The notes under the pieces are model-generated. The model saw only the letters and a list, made by a program, of their open reading frames with translations, made no database searches and was not told the DNA's origin. Of a DNA stretch of 64,000 nt, positions 47,399 to 59,229 are shown in pieces. Source of the DNA: Parietaria judaica (Eukaryota; Streptophyta; Magnoliopsida; Rosales; Urticaceae). The stretch spans positions 10,716,056 through 10,780,055 of the forward strand of contig OX940868.1 of NCBI GenBank assembly GCA_954871525.1, written 5' to 3'. Made by a program: the position numbers and the translations under genes. How positions within the stretch are numbered: position 1 is the stretch's first letter; each line of letters begins with the position of its first letter.

Positions 47399-48525
47399 TT
47401 GACCGTTTCTAATTTTAATCCAAAAGATAAATGGATCATGGATTCGGGCTGTACTTATCATATGTGCCCCGAGAGAAGTTGGTTCCGAGATTACAAGGCG
47501 AGAGATGGTGGCGTTGTATCCATGGGAAATGATTCAGCGAGCCGAGTTGTTGGTATTGGAACCGTGCACTTGAAAGTGCATGATGGAACAACGAAAATTC
47601 TTACCGAGGTTAGGCATGTTCCTAGTCTCCGAATGAGTTTTCTCTCGCTTGGGACACTTGAAGAAAACAATAATCCTCACAAAGATGAGAACGGGATCAT
47701 GAAGGTCTTCATGGGATCAATGGTGATTATGAAGGGAAAAGGGTCAACAAAATCTACTTGCTCGATGGAGCTGTTGTGACAGGGGATGCTGCAGCAGTAA
47801 ACAGTCCTCAGATCAGTAGTCTCTTATGGCATGCACACCTAGGACACATGAGTGAAAGAGGATTGATTGAGCTGGGAAAATGAGGAATTCTGGGCGGCGA
47901 CAAGATCACGGAGCTTGATTTTTGCGAGCATTGTGTTTATGGCAAACAACACAAAGTGAGATTCGCAACGGGGAAGCACATAACAAAGGGAATTCTTGAC
48001 TACGTGCACTCGGACCTTTTGGGGAGCTTCTAGAGTACAATCACACGGAGGAAATAGGTATTTTATTACCTTTATCGATGACTTTAGTAGAAAGGTGTGT
48101 ATATATCTTATTAAAACGAAAGATGAAGCATTTGATCGTTTTATAAAGTGGAAGGCCTTGGTCAAAAATCAGTGTAGCAAGAAGATTAGAAATCTTATCA
48201 CTGATAACGGATTAGAATACTTGTCAAACGAGTCTACTGGATTTCGTGAAATAGAAGGAATCACGATGCATGGAACCGTTAGAATAAATCCTCAACAAAA
48301 CGGCCTTGCGGAGCGTATGAATAGAACCCGTCTTAAGAGGGTTAGGTGTTTGTCGTCAAATGCTCATCTTCCAAATAATTTTTAGGGAGAAGCTGTACAC
48401 ACAGCGGCTTACTTGGTTAATCGATCTCCGTCTACGGCAATTGAGTTAAAAAATCCACAAGAGATTTGGTACGGGAGTGTTGCGGATTATAGCAAGCTAA
48501 ATGTGTTCGGGTGCATTGCGTACTA
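47399..48525 (+). pseudogene. Copia protease and integrase segment
   Basis: The aspartic protease Asp-Ser-Gly is in WIMDSGCTYHMCPER (47431 on). The integrase part shows the zinc-binding HLGH...CEHC region (about 47830-47940, with a TGA in between), DYVHSDLLG (first catalytic Asp), LITDNGLEYL (second Asp) and INPQQNGLAERMNRT (Glu). Stops at 47779, 47881-47883, 48032 and 48385 show decay. The reading frame is cut at 48525 by copy X2 and resumes at 51290 (HVNEGKLSPRAKK). Confidence 0.88.
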
Positions 48526-51284
48526 TGTTGGGAAATCGGTGGTATCAAGCCGACTTCCTTACCACGATAATAGCTTCCGGGCCGTCCCAGTAACATTTAA
48601 AAATTCATTTTAAAGCGGAAATCTTGTTATCGGACTGACGACACGGATATCGGGTAACAATCAAAACGAGATCTGATAAATATTTCGAATTTAATATTTT
48701 TCAGATTCATTATTAATAATCTAGTCGAATAGGAAATAAATAGAAAGCAGTAAATGGTCGCATTTATTTACCCAATGCATAAGGCCGTACCTCAGTTGAC
48801 GATTCCAGCTGCGCGTTCTGACTTGGGAAGGGCTCCGCCGGTGCTGAGGGAAACTTCCGTGATCTTCCGGGATAGACTCCTGGATTCCTCGCTACCGAAG
48901 CGTGGGCTTCGCTGGCAGGACTCCGTCGCAAAATTTAACTGAAGGTTCTTTTAAAGCTACCGGAGAAAAATTATCTCCTAAGCCGAACCAGAAAAAAAAG
49001 ATCAGAAGCAAAAAACTCGCAGACCCTAGAGAGAGAGGGAGAGCTCGAGTTTTTGCTCTGGGGAAAGGTGTGTTGAATGTGTAGAGTGAGCTTCCTTCTT
49101 ATAGGCTCAAGCTGTAACCGATTTGGAGATTTTCCCTCCCATTATTCGAATTCTTTTAATTAAATATAAATAATTATTTCAATCCAATGATCCAGATTCA
49201 ATCTCATCTAGATCCAATGGATATAATTAATCAGGGATTTAATTAATTGAATAATATAAGATAAGATCATATCATATATTTTTTGAATTATATTATATAT
49301 ATATATATATATATTCAAATTCGAATTTGTTAATGATTATCTATATCCAATGGTTAAAATTAAATTTTAAACCAATCCAATGGATCAAATCAATCAGGGA
49401 TAAAGTCAAATACCCTAGGGTTTTACAAAACCCTAATTCGAACTTTTATCTCATATTTATTCGAATTTTAATATCATATATATAATGTTAATTAATTTCT
49501 AATCCGACGGTTTAAAGATAAGATCTAAAAACCGATCCAACGGACATAATTAATTAAGCTAATTCGAAATACCTAAACTTGGTCATCAAGTTTCAATTTC
49601 GAATTACATTAGGGTTTGAATCAATTATCTCAATCCAACGGTTGATACTAAATCATGACCGATCCAATGGATTAAATTGATTTTAGGGTTTTTGCCATTA
49701 TACCAGACTTCAGGTATTTATGCCGCAAAAATAAAATCTTTCAATATTGGTTATTCGAATTTATCTAGGGTTTGTTATACTCAAACCCTAATTCGAAATA
49801 CACATTAAATAATACATGAATATATATTATTTATTTATTAATATAAATCATTTAATTATTAATTAATTATTAATAAGATATTAATAATCAAATCCAAATA
49901 ATCGAATTATATTAATAAACCCTGATCTCTTTGTCACACATTAAATGTCATGGTGCAACACCATCATTTAAATTCGTGACATGTGATTTAATTTCATAGT
50001 TTATCTAACCGAGTCATAAACTTAGAAAATCCATAAATCACAAACCGTAGGTCAGAATGACTTGGTTCAAAAAGCAAAGTTGCTTAGAATTTAATTTAGA
50101 ACAATATGGTGCTGTTCGAAAATCTAAATTCTAACTTTCTTTTTATCAGTTACTTTCGTGTACCAAAATATGATACTTTTGCCACGCTATCGATAAAACT
50201 ATCTGACGTCTGTCACAGACTTGTCAGTTTTATAAGTCGAGCCAAATGATTAAACATTATCCAGAATGTATTTTAATCATGTACGTATCATCCGTTACGG
50301 AGCTATCCTGGGGACCATGGACCCGTATCACTTAAGCTCCAACGAACTGCTAGTTGTTCGTCAAACCTCGAAGTGATTCCACTATAGACCCGAGGCTGCA
50401 CTCTTTAGTGATACGGTATATATTATTCCCTTATATACAGCAGGGTGTCCATTAGATTCAATCAAATACCGATTATTGTCCTTTCACTTGATGACCCACA
50501 CATGAGCAGGCGGTTTATACCGTAATGCCCCTCAATGCATTTTCATCCTTGACTCAGCCAGTAATATTATGAGTAACCCACTTATGGTTTCGATTCATAA
50601 GTTTCGCATGGTACCTCTCACTTCTCACCACTGACAATCAAGGGAATCATCATGACTCTGAAGAGAGCTGTGTGATGCCCATATCTATGATCAAGCAATC
50701 CTTACAACTGACTATCATGTTCCCAAAATAATAGTGTTGGGAACAGCGGTAATGTCTTGTGTTCTTTAACGGTTAAATCAAAGAACAATCAAGCCAGCAG
50801 CTTGGACTCATGACCACTCAGGACTTAGAACTAATATCCATTTGATCATCATTTTGCGACTCAACTACAAGTGTCAGTGACGGTCTTATATGACAACTTT
50901 CTTGAGTTTAAGTCAGGTCCAGTCCAGTATGAAGACGCTTCATACTTAATGCACTTCTAGTGAGTGTTGACACACACAAAATTCAGAATAGGATTGTCAC
51001 TTCAGTCACATTAATGACCTTACCGATTAATGGGCTCCCACCCAATTAATCAGGTCACGGACATTTTAAGTTCATTTATTATGTTTATTAATTCTTCCTC
51101 ACATGACTCCTTTGTGATAATAATAACATAATTGCATCCTTTATGAACTAAGGAATCAAACATTCTATTTTACTCTACCGAAACTATAATAAGATTAACA
51201 TAATAAGTACCATCTTTTTCAACGACTTGTCATAATCTTTTACAAATGGATAAATATCTTGTTTAAGGACACACATGTCCAACA
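48526..51284 (-). mobile_element. Family X solo LTR, copy X2
   Basis: TGTTGGGAAATCGGTGG ... ACACATGTCCAACA, 2759 bp, flanked by perfect TACTA (48521-48525 and 51285-51289). The TATA and leader segment (reverse complement of CCTATAAGAAGG) lies near 49095-49110, so it reads on the minus strand. The region 49179-49675 holds paired ATCCAAYGG motifs. A (TA)n tract lies at about 49290-49312. No coding domains. Confidence 0.93.
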
Positions 51285-51289
51285 TACTA

Positions 51290-52616
51290 TCACGTGAATG
51301 AGGGAAAGTTGTCCCCGAGGGCAAAGAAGGGGCTTTTTATGGGCTATCCCAGCGGCGTGAAAGGGTACCGGATATGGTGTTTGGAATCGAAGAAGTGCAT
51401 CATTTCTAGAGATGTCACTTTTGATGAGAATAATTTCTTGAAGAAGCAATTGGAAGATGAAACCGGGAAGCTGAGAGACAGTCATGCAATTGAGGTGGAG
51501 CTTGGAGGAGAATCGTCTAGATCTAGGCAAGAAATTGCTGAGGAAATTGTCATGGGAGAAGAATCTGCAGATACAGCGAGTGCTACAGCAACTCCTGGAG
51601 AAGAATCTGACACTGAGTATGATCTGCAGAATTACAATTTGGTTAAAGACAAAGCTAAAAGGGAATCAAAAGCTCCCAATAGGGATGCAGACCTTATGGC
51701 TCATGCTCTAAATGTGGGAGAAGAAATGAGTTGTGATGAGCCAAAAACCTTCAAAGGTGCTATGAATGGAAAAATGGGAAAAGAGTGGAAAAACGCCATG
51801 GAAGAAGAAATGGACTCGCTGCATAGAAACCTTACATGGACATTGGTTCCTAGACTAGTGAATGCTAAAGTGGTTGGGTGTAGATGGCTGTTCAAAAGAA
51901 AACCGGGAATTGAAGGGGTAGAATTGGCAAGATTCAAAGCTTGGCTCGTGGCGAAGGGATACACTCAAAGAGAAGGGATAGATTACAACAAAGTGTTCTC
52001 TCCAGTGGTCAAACACTCATCTATTCGAGTTTTATTGGCGATGGTGGCTCGTTTTGATCTAGAGCTCGAACAAATGGACGTGAAGACGGTTTTCTTACAC
52101 AGAGAATTGGAGGAAAAGATTCTAATGAGTCAACTGGAGGGTTTTAAGGCTAAAGGCAAAGAGGACTGGGTTTGTGACTTGAAGAAATCTCTTTATGGCC
52201 TAAAGCAATCGTCTCGCCAATGGTACAAGCGATTTGACCAATTTATGCTCAAAACTGGATTCCGACGCAGCAAGTACGATAGTTGTGTGTACATGAAGAG
52301 GAATGGAGGCCATCGTGTCTTCTTATTGCTTTACGTCGACGACATGTTGCTGGTTTCGAAGGACAATGCAGAAATAGCAAAACTCAAAGGCTTGTTGAGT
52401 TCCGAGTTCGAGATGAAAGATCTTGGTACAACCAAGAGAATTCTCGGGATGGAGATTAACAGGGATAGAGCAGCTGGAACACTTACGATTTCTCAAAGAG
52501 ACTACTTGGAGAAAGTAGCAAAGAAGTTTGGTGAAGTGGAAGGGAAACCGGTGAATGTTCCTATTGCTGCCCATTTCAGATCGCCTAGCGAAATGTGTGC
52601 CAAAACAACTCCGGAA
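51290..52616 (+). pseudogene. Copia reverse transcriptase segment
   Basis: Open without stops from 51294 to the TSD of X3 at 52617-52621. Integrase C-terminal GKLSPRAKKGLFMGYPSGVK is followed by a linker and the RT: WLFKRKPGIEGVE, VAKGYTQREGIDYNKVFSP, the catalytic YVDDMLLV block, SLYGLKQSSRQWYKRFD and ILGMEINRDRAAGTLTISQ. The RT block is long and uninterrupted although both neighbours are broken, and it lies exactly between two inverted X LTRs. Confidence 0.92.
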
Positions 52617-52621
52617 CAAGA

Positions 52622-55361
52622 TGTTGGACATATGTGTCCTTAAACAAGATATTTTATCCATTTGTAAAAGATTATGACAAGTCGTTGAATAAAGATGATG
52701 CTTATTATGACAATCTTATTATAGTTTCTGGTAGAGTAAAATAGAATGTTTGATTCCTTAGTTCATGAATGATGCAATTATGTTATTATTATCACAACAG
52801 AGTCAATGTGAGGAAGAATGAATAATCATAATAAATGAACTTAAAATGTTCGTGACCTGATCAACTGGGTGGGAGCCCATTAATCGTATAAGGTCATCAA
52901 TGTGACTAAGTGATAATCCTATTATGGATTTTGTGTGTGTCACACTCACTAGAAGTGCATTAAGTGTGAAGTGTCTTCATACTGGACTGGACCTGACTTA
53001 AACTCTGGAAGTTATCATATAAGACCGTCACTGATAACTTGGAGTTGAGTCACTAGTAGATGATCAAATGGATATTCGATCTAAGTCCTGAGTGATCTTG
53101 AGTCCAAGCTGCTGACTTGATTGTTCTTTGATTTAACCGTTAAAGAATACGAAATATTACCGCTGTTCCCAACACTATTATTTTGGGAACATGAAAGTCA
53201 GCAGTAAGGGTAGCTTGGTCATAGACATGGGCATCACACAGCTCTCTTCAGAGTGATTATGATTCCCTTGATTGTCGGTGGTGAGAAGTGAGAGATACCC
53301 ATGCGCAACTTATGAATCGAAACCATAAGTGGGTTACTCATAATATTACTGACTGAGTCAAGGATGAAAATACAATGAGGGGCATAACGGTAGAAATTGC
53401 CTGCTCATTTGTGAATCATCAAGTGAAAGATCAATAACCCGAATTTGATTGTATCAATGGACACCCTGCTATTATGAAGGGAATAATATATACCGTATCA
53501 CTAAAGAGTGCAGCCTCGGGTCTATAGTGGAATCACTTCGAGGTTTGACGAACAACTAGTAGTTCGTTGGAGCTTAAGTGATACGGGTCCATGGTTCCCA
53601 GGATAGCTCCGTAACGGATGATACGTACGTGATTAAAATACATTCTGGATAATGTTTAATCATTTGGCTTGACTTATAAAACTGAAAGGTCTGTGGCAGA
53701 CATCAGATAGTTTTATCGTTGGCGTAATAAAAGTATCATATTTTGGTACACGAAATTAACTGACAAAAGAAAGTTAGAATTTATATTTTCTATCAGCATC
53801 ATGTTGTTGGAAATTAAATTCTAAGCAGCTTTGCTTTTTGAACCAAGTCATTTCGACTTACGGTTAGTGATTTATGGATTTTCTAAGTTTGTGATCGGTT
53901 CAATAAACTTTGAAATTAAATCACATGTCACGAATTTAAATGATGGTGTGGCACCATGAAATTTTTATGTGTGATATTGATATCAAGATTTAATAATATA
54001 ATTTAATTATTTGGATTTAATTATTAATATCTTATTAATAATTAATTAATAATTAATAGATTTATATTAATAAATGAAAATATATATTTATATATATTAA
54101 TATGTGTAAATTCGAATCAGGGTTTGTTATATGAAACCCTAGTTAAATTCGAATGGCATGATTTGGTATTTCTATATTTGCGGCATAAGTACCAAATGTT
54201 TTGGTATTTTGGCAAACCCCTAAAATCAATATTATCCATTGGATCGGTTATGATTTAGTATCAACCGTTGGATTAGGATATTGATAAATTCGAAATTAAT
54301 AACTTGGTGACCAAGTTCTATTTTTCGAATTTGATTAATTAATTGTATCCGTTGGATCGGTCTAAGATTTAATCTTTACTGTCGGATTGAAAATTGATAA
54401 ATTATATATATATATATATATTCGAATTATGGTTTAAGGATAAATTCAAAAAATGTTTTTAATAAATCTTTTTATCCTAAACTAATTTGATCCATTAGAT
54501 CGGTTTTAAGAATCATCTCAACCGTTGGATCTAGATAATAATGATTCGAATTTTATATATATATATATATATATATTGTAATTCGAATTTTATGATGATA
54601 AGAAGATAAGATTGGATTTTTGATTTATCTAAATCTTTCTTATTTAATTAAATCCCTAATTAATTATATCCATTGGATTTAGATGAGATTAAATCTGGAC
54701 CATTGGATTAAGATAAATAATTATATTTAATTAATAGAATTCGAATTTAGGGAGGGAATATCTCCAATTCGGTTACAGTTTTGAGCCTATAAATAGGAGG
54801 CTCATTCTACACATTTTTCACACCTTTCCCCAGAGAAAAATTCGAACTCTCCCTCTTCCTCAGGGTCTGCGAATTTTCTCTCTGATCTCTTTCTTCTGGT
54901 TGGGCTTAGGGGACTATTTCTCCGGAAGCTTAAAAAGAACCATCAGTTAAGATTTTGCGACGGAGTCCTGCCGGCGAAGCCCACGCTTCGGTATGAGGAT
55001 TCCAGGAGAATATCCCGGAAGATCACGGGAGATTCCCTCAGCATCGGCGGAGCCCTGCCCGATTCAGAGCGCGCAGCCGGAAATCGTCAAACGAGGTACG
55101 GCCTTATGCATTGGGTTAATAAATGCAAACATTTACGGCTTTCTATTTATTTCCTATTATGACTAGTTTATTAATAATGAGTTATGAATATTAAATTACA
55201 TAATATTTATCACATCTTGGGATATGGTCATTATCCGATATTCGGACCGTTGTACGGATAACAAGTTTTTCCGCTTTAAAAATAATTTCTAAATGTTACC
55301 CGGACGGTTCGGAGGTATAAATCGTGATAATTATACGGAATCCGAGACGTGATTTCCAACA
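52622..55361 (+). mobile_element. Family X solo LTR, copy X3
   Basis: TGTTGGACATATGTGTCC ... GTGATTTCCAACA, 2740 bp, with perfect CAAGA (52617-52621 and 55362-55366). It is the reverse orientation of X1 and X2. A TATAAATA box is at 54788-54795, followed by a leader with CTCTCCCTCTTCCTC, placing the transcript start near 54820. No coding domain. Confidence 0.93.
54788..54795 (+). promoter_or_regulatory. TATA box of X3
   Basis: CCTATAAATAGG followed about 30 bp later by the CATTCTACACATTTTTCAC stretch, the expected transcript start area of an LTR. Confidence 0.6.
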
Positions 55362-55366
55362 CAAGA

Positions 55367-56063
55367 ATAAATGGCTCGAGTGCCTTATGCAAATTCAATG
55401 GGGAGTCTCATGTATGCTCTTGTGTGCACAAGACCTGATATAGCCTATGCCGTGAGCCTAATTAGCCGGTTCATGGCTGATCCAGGGACTGCACATTGGA
55501 AAGCTGTTCAATGGACCTTGAGATACTTGGCTAGTTCGTGTGATGTCGACTTAATGTACAAAAGGCCGAAGAAGGAAGAGCTCGGACTTGAACGCTACGT
55601 GGACTCAGATTATGCAGGTGACTTGGATAGAAGAAAGTCACTAACGGGCTATGTGTTCACTCTGTTCAGGAATGTTGTGAGCTGGAAGTCAACATTGCAG
55701 CATGTTGTAGCATTGTCTACAACATAGGCGAAATATATTGCGGTCACGGAAGCGGTGAAGGAAGCTATTTGGCTGAAAGGGTTCATAAATGAGCTTGGTA
55801 TTAAACAAGACTCGATGAATGTGCATTGTGACAACCAAAGCGCAATTTACTTGTGCAAGAACCAAGTCTATCACGAACGGACAAAGCACATAGATGTCCG
55901 AATGTACTTCGTGCGGGACATCATTGAAGGTGGAGGACTCAAGGTAATGAAGATCAACACTGAGGATAACCCCGCGGACATGTTCACGAAGGTCGTACCG
56001 CTGAGCAAATTCAGTAAGTGCCTAGACTTGCTGAATGTGAAGAGCTTGAAGACAAAGAAGTAA
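55367..56063 (+). pseudogene. Copia RT end and RNase H segment
   Basis: After the X3 target duplication comes an in-frame TAA, then MARVPYANSMGSLMYALVCT and PDIAYAVSLISRFM, and the RNase H: VDSDYAGDLDRRKSLTGYVF (first Asp), a TAG at 55726, EAIWLKGFINELG, VHCDNQSAIYL (Asp), HIDVRMYFVRD and the end LKTKK, stop 56061-56063. Two stops break it. Confidence 0.9.
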
Positions 56064-57118
56064 AGTTTTCAGGAATTGCTACAACAGAGATGCGGAGTGC
56101 TGCGAAGCGGAGAGACGGAAGACGGACGTTCAAACGACAAGGTGGAGATCGTTGGTTATAGCTGCCATTAAATGACACGTGGACCAAGTAGAGCTTAGAG
56201 TTTGTAATGATGTTAATGGCAATCTTGTAAATTCTCAGGTTTGATTTGAGAATTAGTTTTGAGGTAGATTGTTGTAACTAAACTCTGCAACTAACACTAG
56301 AAAGTTCTAGAGCGTGAGAGAAAAGAAAATGATCAGGAGAGAGAAGATTCATGTGAGATAGAGAGAGAAGAAAAGTGTGTGAGAGAGAAAGCTCGATCGT
56401 GTTGATCGGAGCTTGAAGATCGGCGAACACTTTGTAATCTCGTTTTCTTTGAATGAATGAAAGAGCTCCGGAGTTTTCTTTGATTGTGTGGGTTTCGTTC
56501 GGCGTTGATTGGTTGTCGGGTTTGATCAAGATCGGATTTGTTTGAAGCCACAATTTCGCAACAGTTTCCCTTAATGAAAGATCTCATTTATATAAGGGTA
56601 GGGATATATGTAATTAATCCCTTGATTCATCTAATAAATCAACCTTATTAATTACATATGATTCTCTAATCAATACCGTGAATTAACACATTAACTCATG
56701 TGGGTCGTCTAGGTCCAATCCCAAATCTTTAGGCACTTATGCCGCAACGTTCTATTAGGTTCCGGTTATAAAATTTCCCCCTTTTAAAACCGGATTTGGG
56801 ACAAAATATAAAATACCAAGTCTAAACTACCAAAGCCAAATACCAAATAAAAAATCTAAAATTTAAAAACATTATCCTAAATATTATCAAGACATAAAGA
56901 AAATTATCATATAAAAATGAGAATTTCAAATCAGAACCAAGAGAAAACAAAAAATGAGAATTTCGAAGTGTATTCTATTGTGGTTTCCAGTTCTCAAACT
57001 GGGAATCGGGACATTCCGTTTCCGATTTTAAAACTAAATTTCTTAAAAATAAAATTGATCCTGAACTAATATCAGAACCAGAACAAATCAAGAACCATGT
57101 ATAAAATCTTCAGCCCTA

Positions 57119-57856
57119 GTACACATATTTACACAAAAAGCTGTTTCTTACTCCACTCGTTCAAATTTCAATTACATATCTATCTTAAAGACAAAAGCTA
57201 GGCAATAATTTGGGCTATAAATGTATTATTGAATATTTAAGCAGAAATTTATGTTTGGCGAATAATGGCGAGGAGAATGATAGCTATGGAAGAGTACATA
57301 GTTAATAATACCACTGTTTAAGTTATCTTTATTTTATGAATGGTTTGATTTTATCAGTTTGTCCATTCGAAATGACTAAATGAGTTCATTGATTGAATAT
57401 TTCATAACAATTTAACTTATATTTATTATTATTTATTGATGGATAAATCAGTTATGGATGAGTTTATTTATGAATGTTCTTTCTTTATTTTTTTTAACCA
57501 AATATATAACTTATACATAATAAATATAATCTCATATCATAAGTACTTATATAAAATAAGTTATACAAATACACATATACATGTTAATTAAATTCAAATT
57601 ACCATATATTATCGAAAACATGTTCAATTTTTTTTCAAAATCGCAACTTATAAGAAGAAGAAAAAGTGGAGAACCTTCATAATCAACCGAAAATGCCAGA
57701 AATCGATGGTTATCATGGAGAAGGCATAAAACAAAGGTGTCAAGACTCAATGTAGTGACTGAAGAACAATTGCGAAGATAAAAGAGATTATTAGAAGTGG
57801 GGTTAAATACGTCGTATTTATCTGTCAGTCAATTACTTTTTTAAGGAAAACTTAAA
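57119..57856. other. Gene-free AT-rich stretch
   Basis: No ORF with coding character and no clear repeat end. It ends at the target duplication of FB4. Confidence 0.5.
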
Positions 57857-58746
57857 GGGATAATAGAGGTAAAAGTGGCCAAAGTTAGGCCAAGTGTGCA
57901 AATAAGTGGCCAAACCGATTTAATATCGGCATAAGTAGCCAAAGTTTACCAAACTGTGGACAGTACAAATTCCATCCATTTCATGTCAACACCGTTAGTC
58001 CCGGCTCTAACTAACAATGAGGCCAAAATTATTAACGAGATTATCACTTTTTTTACAAAGTTTTTAAAACACTACCCATTTTGGTACATTTTAATACACA
58101 AAATGAGTAATATTTTTAAAAATATATTGTGGCTAAATGGGTATTTCCTTAAACAAAATTTCGGGTCTCTAACAATTAAATATATCTCAATAAAATAATA
58201 TTACAAAGTCTCGATTTTAGCCTCGACTCTAACTAACAATGTTAGGCCAACATTATTAACGAAATTTTTATTTTGTACAAACGTACTAAAACATACATAT
58301 TTTAGTTCATTTTAATACACACAATGAGTAATTAAAAAAAAAAACTTGTGGCTAACTGGGTAGTTTTGCTTATGGCAATATTATTTTTATATTTATTAGA
58401 GAAGTTTTTTGTGCTATTGATGTTGATATATTGTTTTTATTGTTCATGTAACATTTTTGAAGTTCATATAGTGTTCTTGATATTCATATATTATTTTTAA
58501 TGTTGATTTTAGTATTAGTCTTCTTGATGTTCATATCATGTTTTCATATATTGACCTAAAATCTCAAACCAATTGAAAAAATAACGATTTTAGCGCTGAC
58601 GTGGCTAACGGCGTTGACATGAAATGGATGAAATTTGTACTGTCCACGGTTTGGTAAACTTTGGCTACTTATGCCGATATTAAATCGGTTTGGCCATTTA
58701 TTTGCACACTTGGCCTAACTTTGGCCACTTTTGCCGCTAATATCCC
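57857..58746. mobile_element. Long-TIR foldback element, copy FB4
   Basis: Arms of about 170 bp: GGGATAATAGAGGTAAAAGT at the left and ACTTTTGCCGCTAATATCCC at the right, with TTTAATATCGGCATAAGTAG and its complement farther in. Perfect 9 bp duplication AAACTTAAA (57848-57856 and 58747-58755). The 9 bp duplication and long TIRs point to a MULE-like non-autonomous element. Confidence 0.92.
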
Positions 58747-59229
58747 AAACTTAAATGAGTGAACCAAAAAATTATTAAATTCAAAGAAAATATTATATGG
58801 ACTCGAAATTTTTTTTATTATGTGTTACGGTTTTCAACAACAAAAAATTTGGGTTCACGCTTTTAAGTTTCTAAAAACTTACATATTGTCTTCCCAAATT
58901 CTCCTCTATCCCAACCGCGAACATAGGAGGGCCGGATTACCCGGACCCTTGCTTTTTTTTTAAAAAAAATTTATTTACCCAGAGCTCCGACAAATATGTG
59001 GAGCTGGATTAATCTGACTCTAGGTGTTTAAAAAAAAAAAAAAAAACCTAACAGCTCTCTCGCGTGAGCCGTTGGATTGTTTCATCTAACGGTCGAAAAA
59101 ATAGAGTCGTTGGGCAACGACTCTCTCGCGTTGCCCAATTTTTTTCTTTCTTTCTGCAATTGCAGAATGTGATCCTCAATATGACCGTTGGGTTATTAAA
59201 TACCCCACTTAATCGATTCTCTCTATTTT
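58747..59229. other. Intergenic with short direct repeat
   Basis: TACATATTGTCTTCCCAAAT near 58881 recurs as TACATATTGTCTCCCCAGAT near 59911, about 1 kb apart. A short inverted pair, CGTTGGGCAACGACTC, lies near 59108. No gene. Confidence 0.35.

Larger units (their letters stand above)
46121..56563 (+). mobile_element. Ty1/Copia retrotransposon, Tork-like, with two solo-LTR insertions
   Basis: LTRs 46121-46531 and 56150-56563 (about 412 bp, TGTTGG...GCAACA, first base changed to C in the right one), flanked by GTTTC at 46116-46120 and 56564-56568. The LTRs differ at roughly 4% of positions by eye, so it is older than the Tat-like element. Domain order gag, protease, integrase, RT, RNase H is Copia. 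Protease WIMDSGCTYHMCP and RNase H contexts are Tork/TNT1-like. Copies X2 and X3 of the 2.7 kb LTR interrupt pol. Without them the element is about 4.9 kb. A purine run AAGGTGGAGA before the right LTR is the likely polypurine tract. Confidence 0.92.
45644..56748 (+). mobile_element. Solo LTR (family Y), split by a Copia element
   Basis: GTTGGGAATATGAGGATATT at 45644 and CACTTATGCCGCAAC ending 56748, flanked by GTTCT at 45639-45643 and 56749-56753. Without the Copia insertion it is about 660 bp. The GTTG...CAAC ends and 5 bp duplication suggest a solo LTR or a very short LTR element. It has no coding sequence; the 63-codon ORF at 45833-46024 is unassigned. Confidence 0.75.
45557..57118. mobile_element. 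Family E TIR element copy 3, split by nested insertions
   Basis: Left piece 45557-45643 starts TAGGCGTAAAACCAAAACCG; right piece 56754-57118 ends CTTCAGCCCTA. These match the termini of E1 in order and orientation. About 450 bp of element remains once the 11.1 kb insertion is removed. No target duplication could be confirmed. Confidence 0.7.

Noticed and set aside
45549..57126. 8 bp target duplication for element E3
   Set aside because: CTACAAGT and GTACACAT do not match well enough; left unclaimed.
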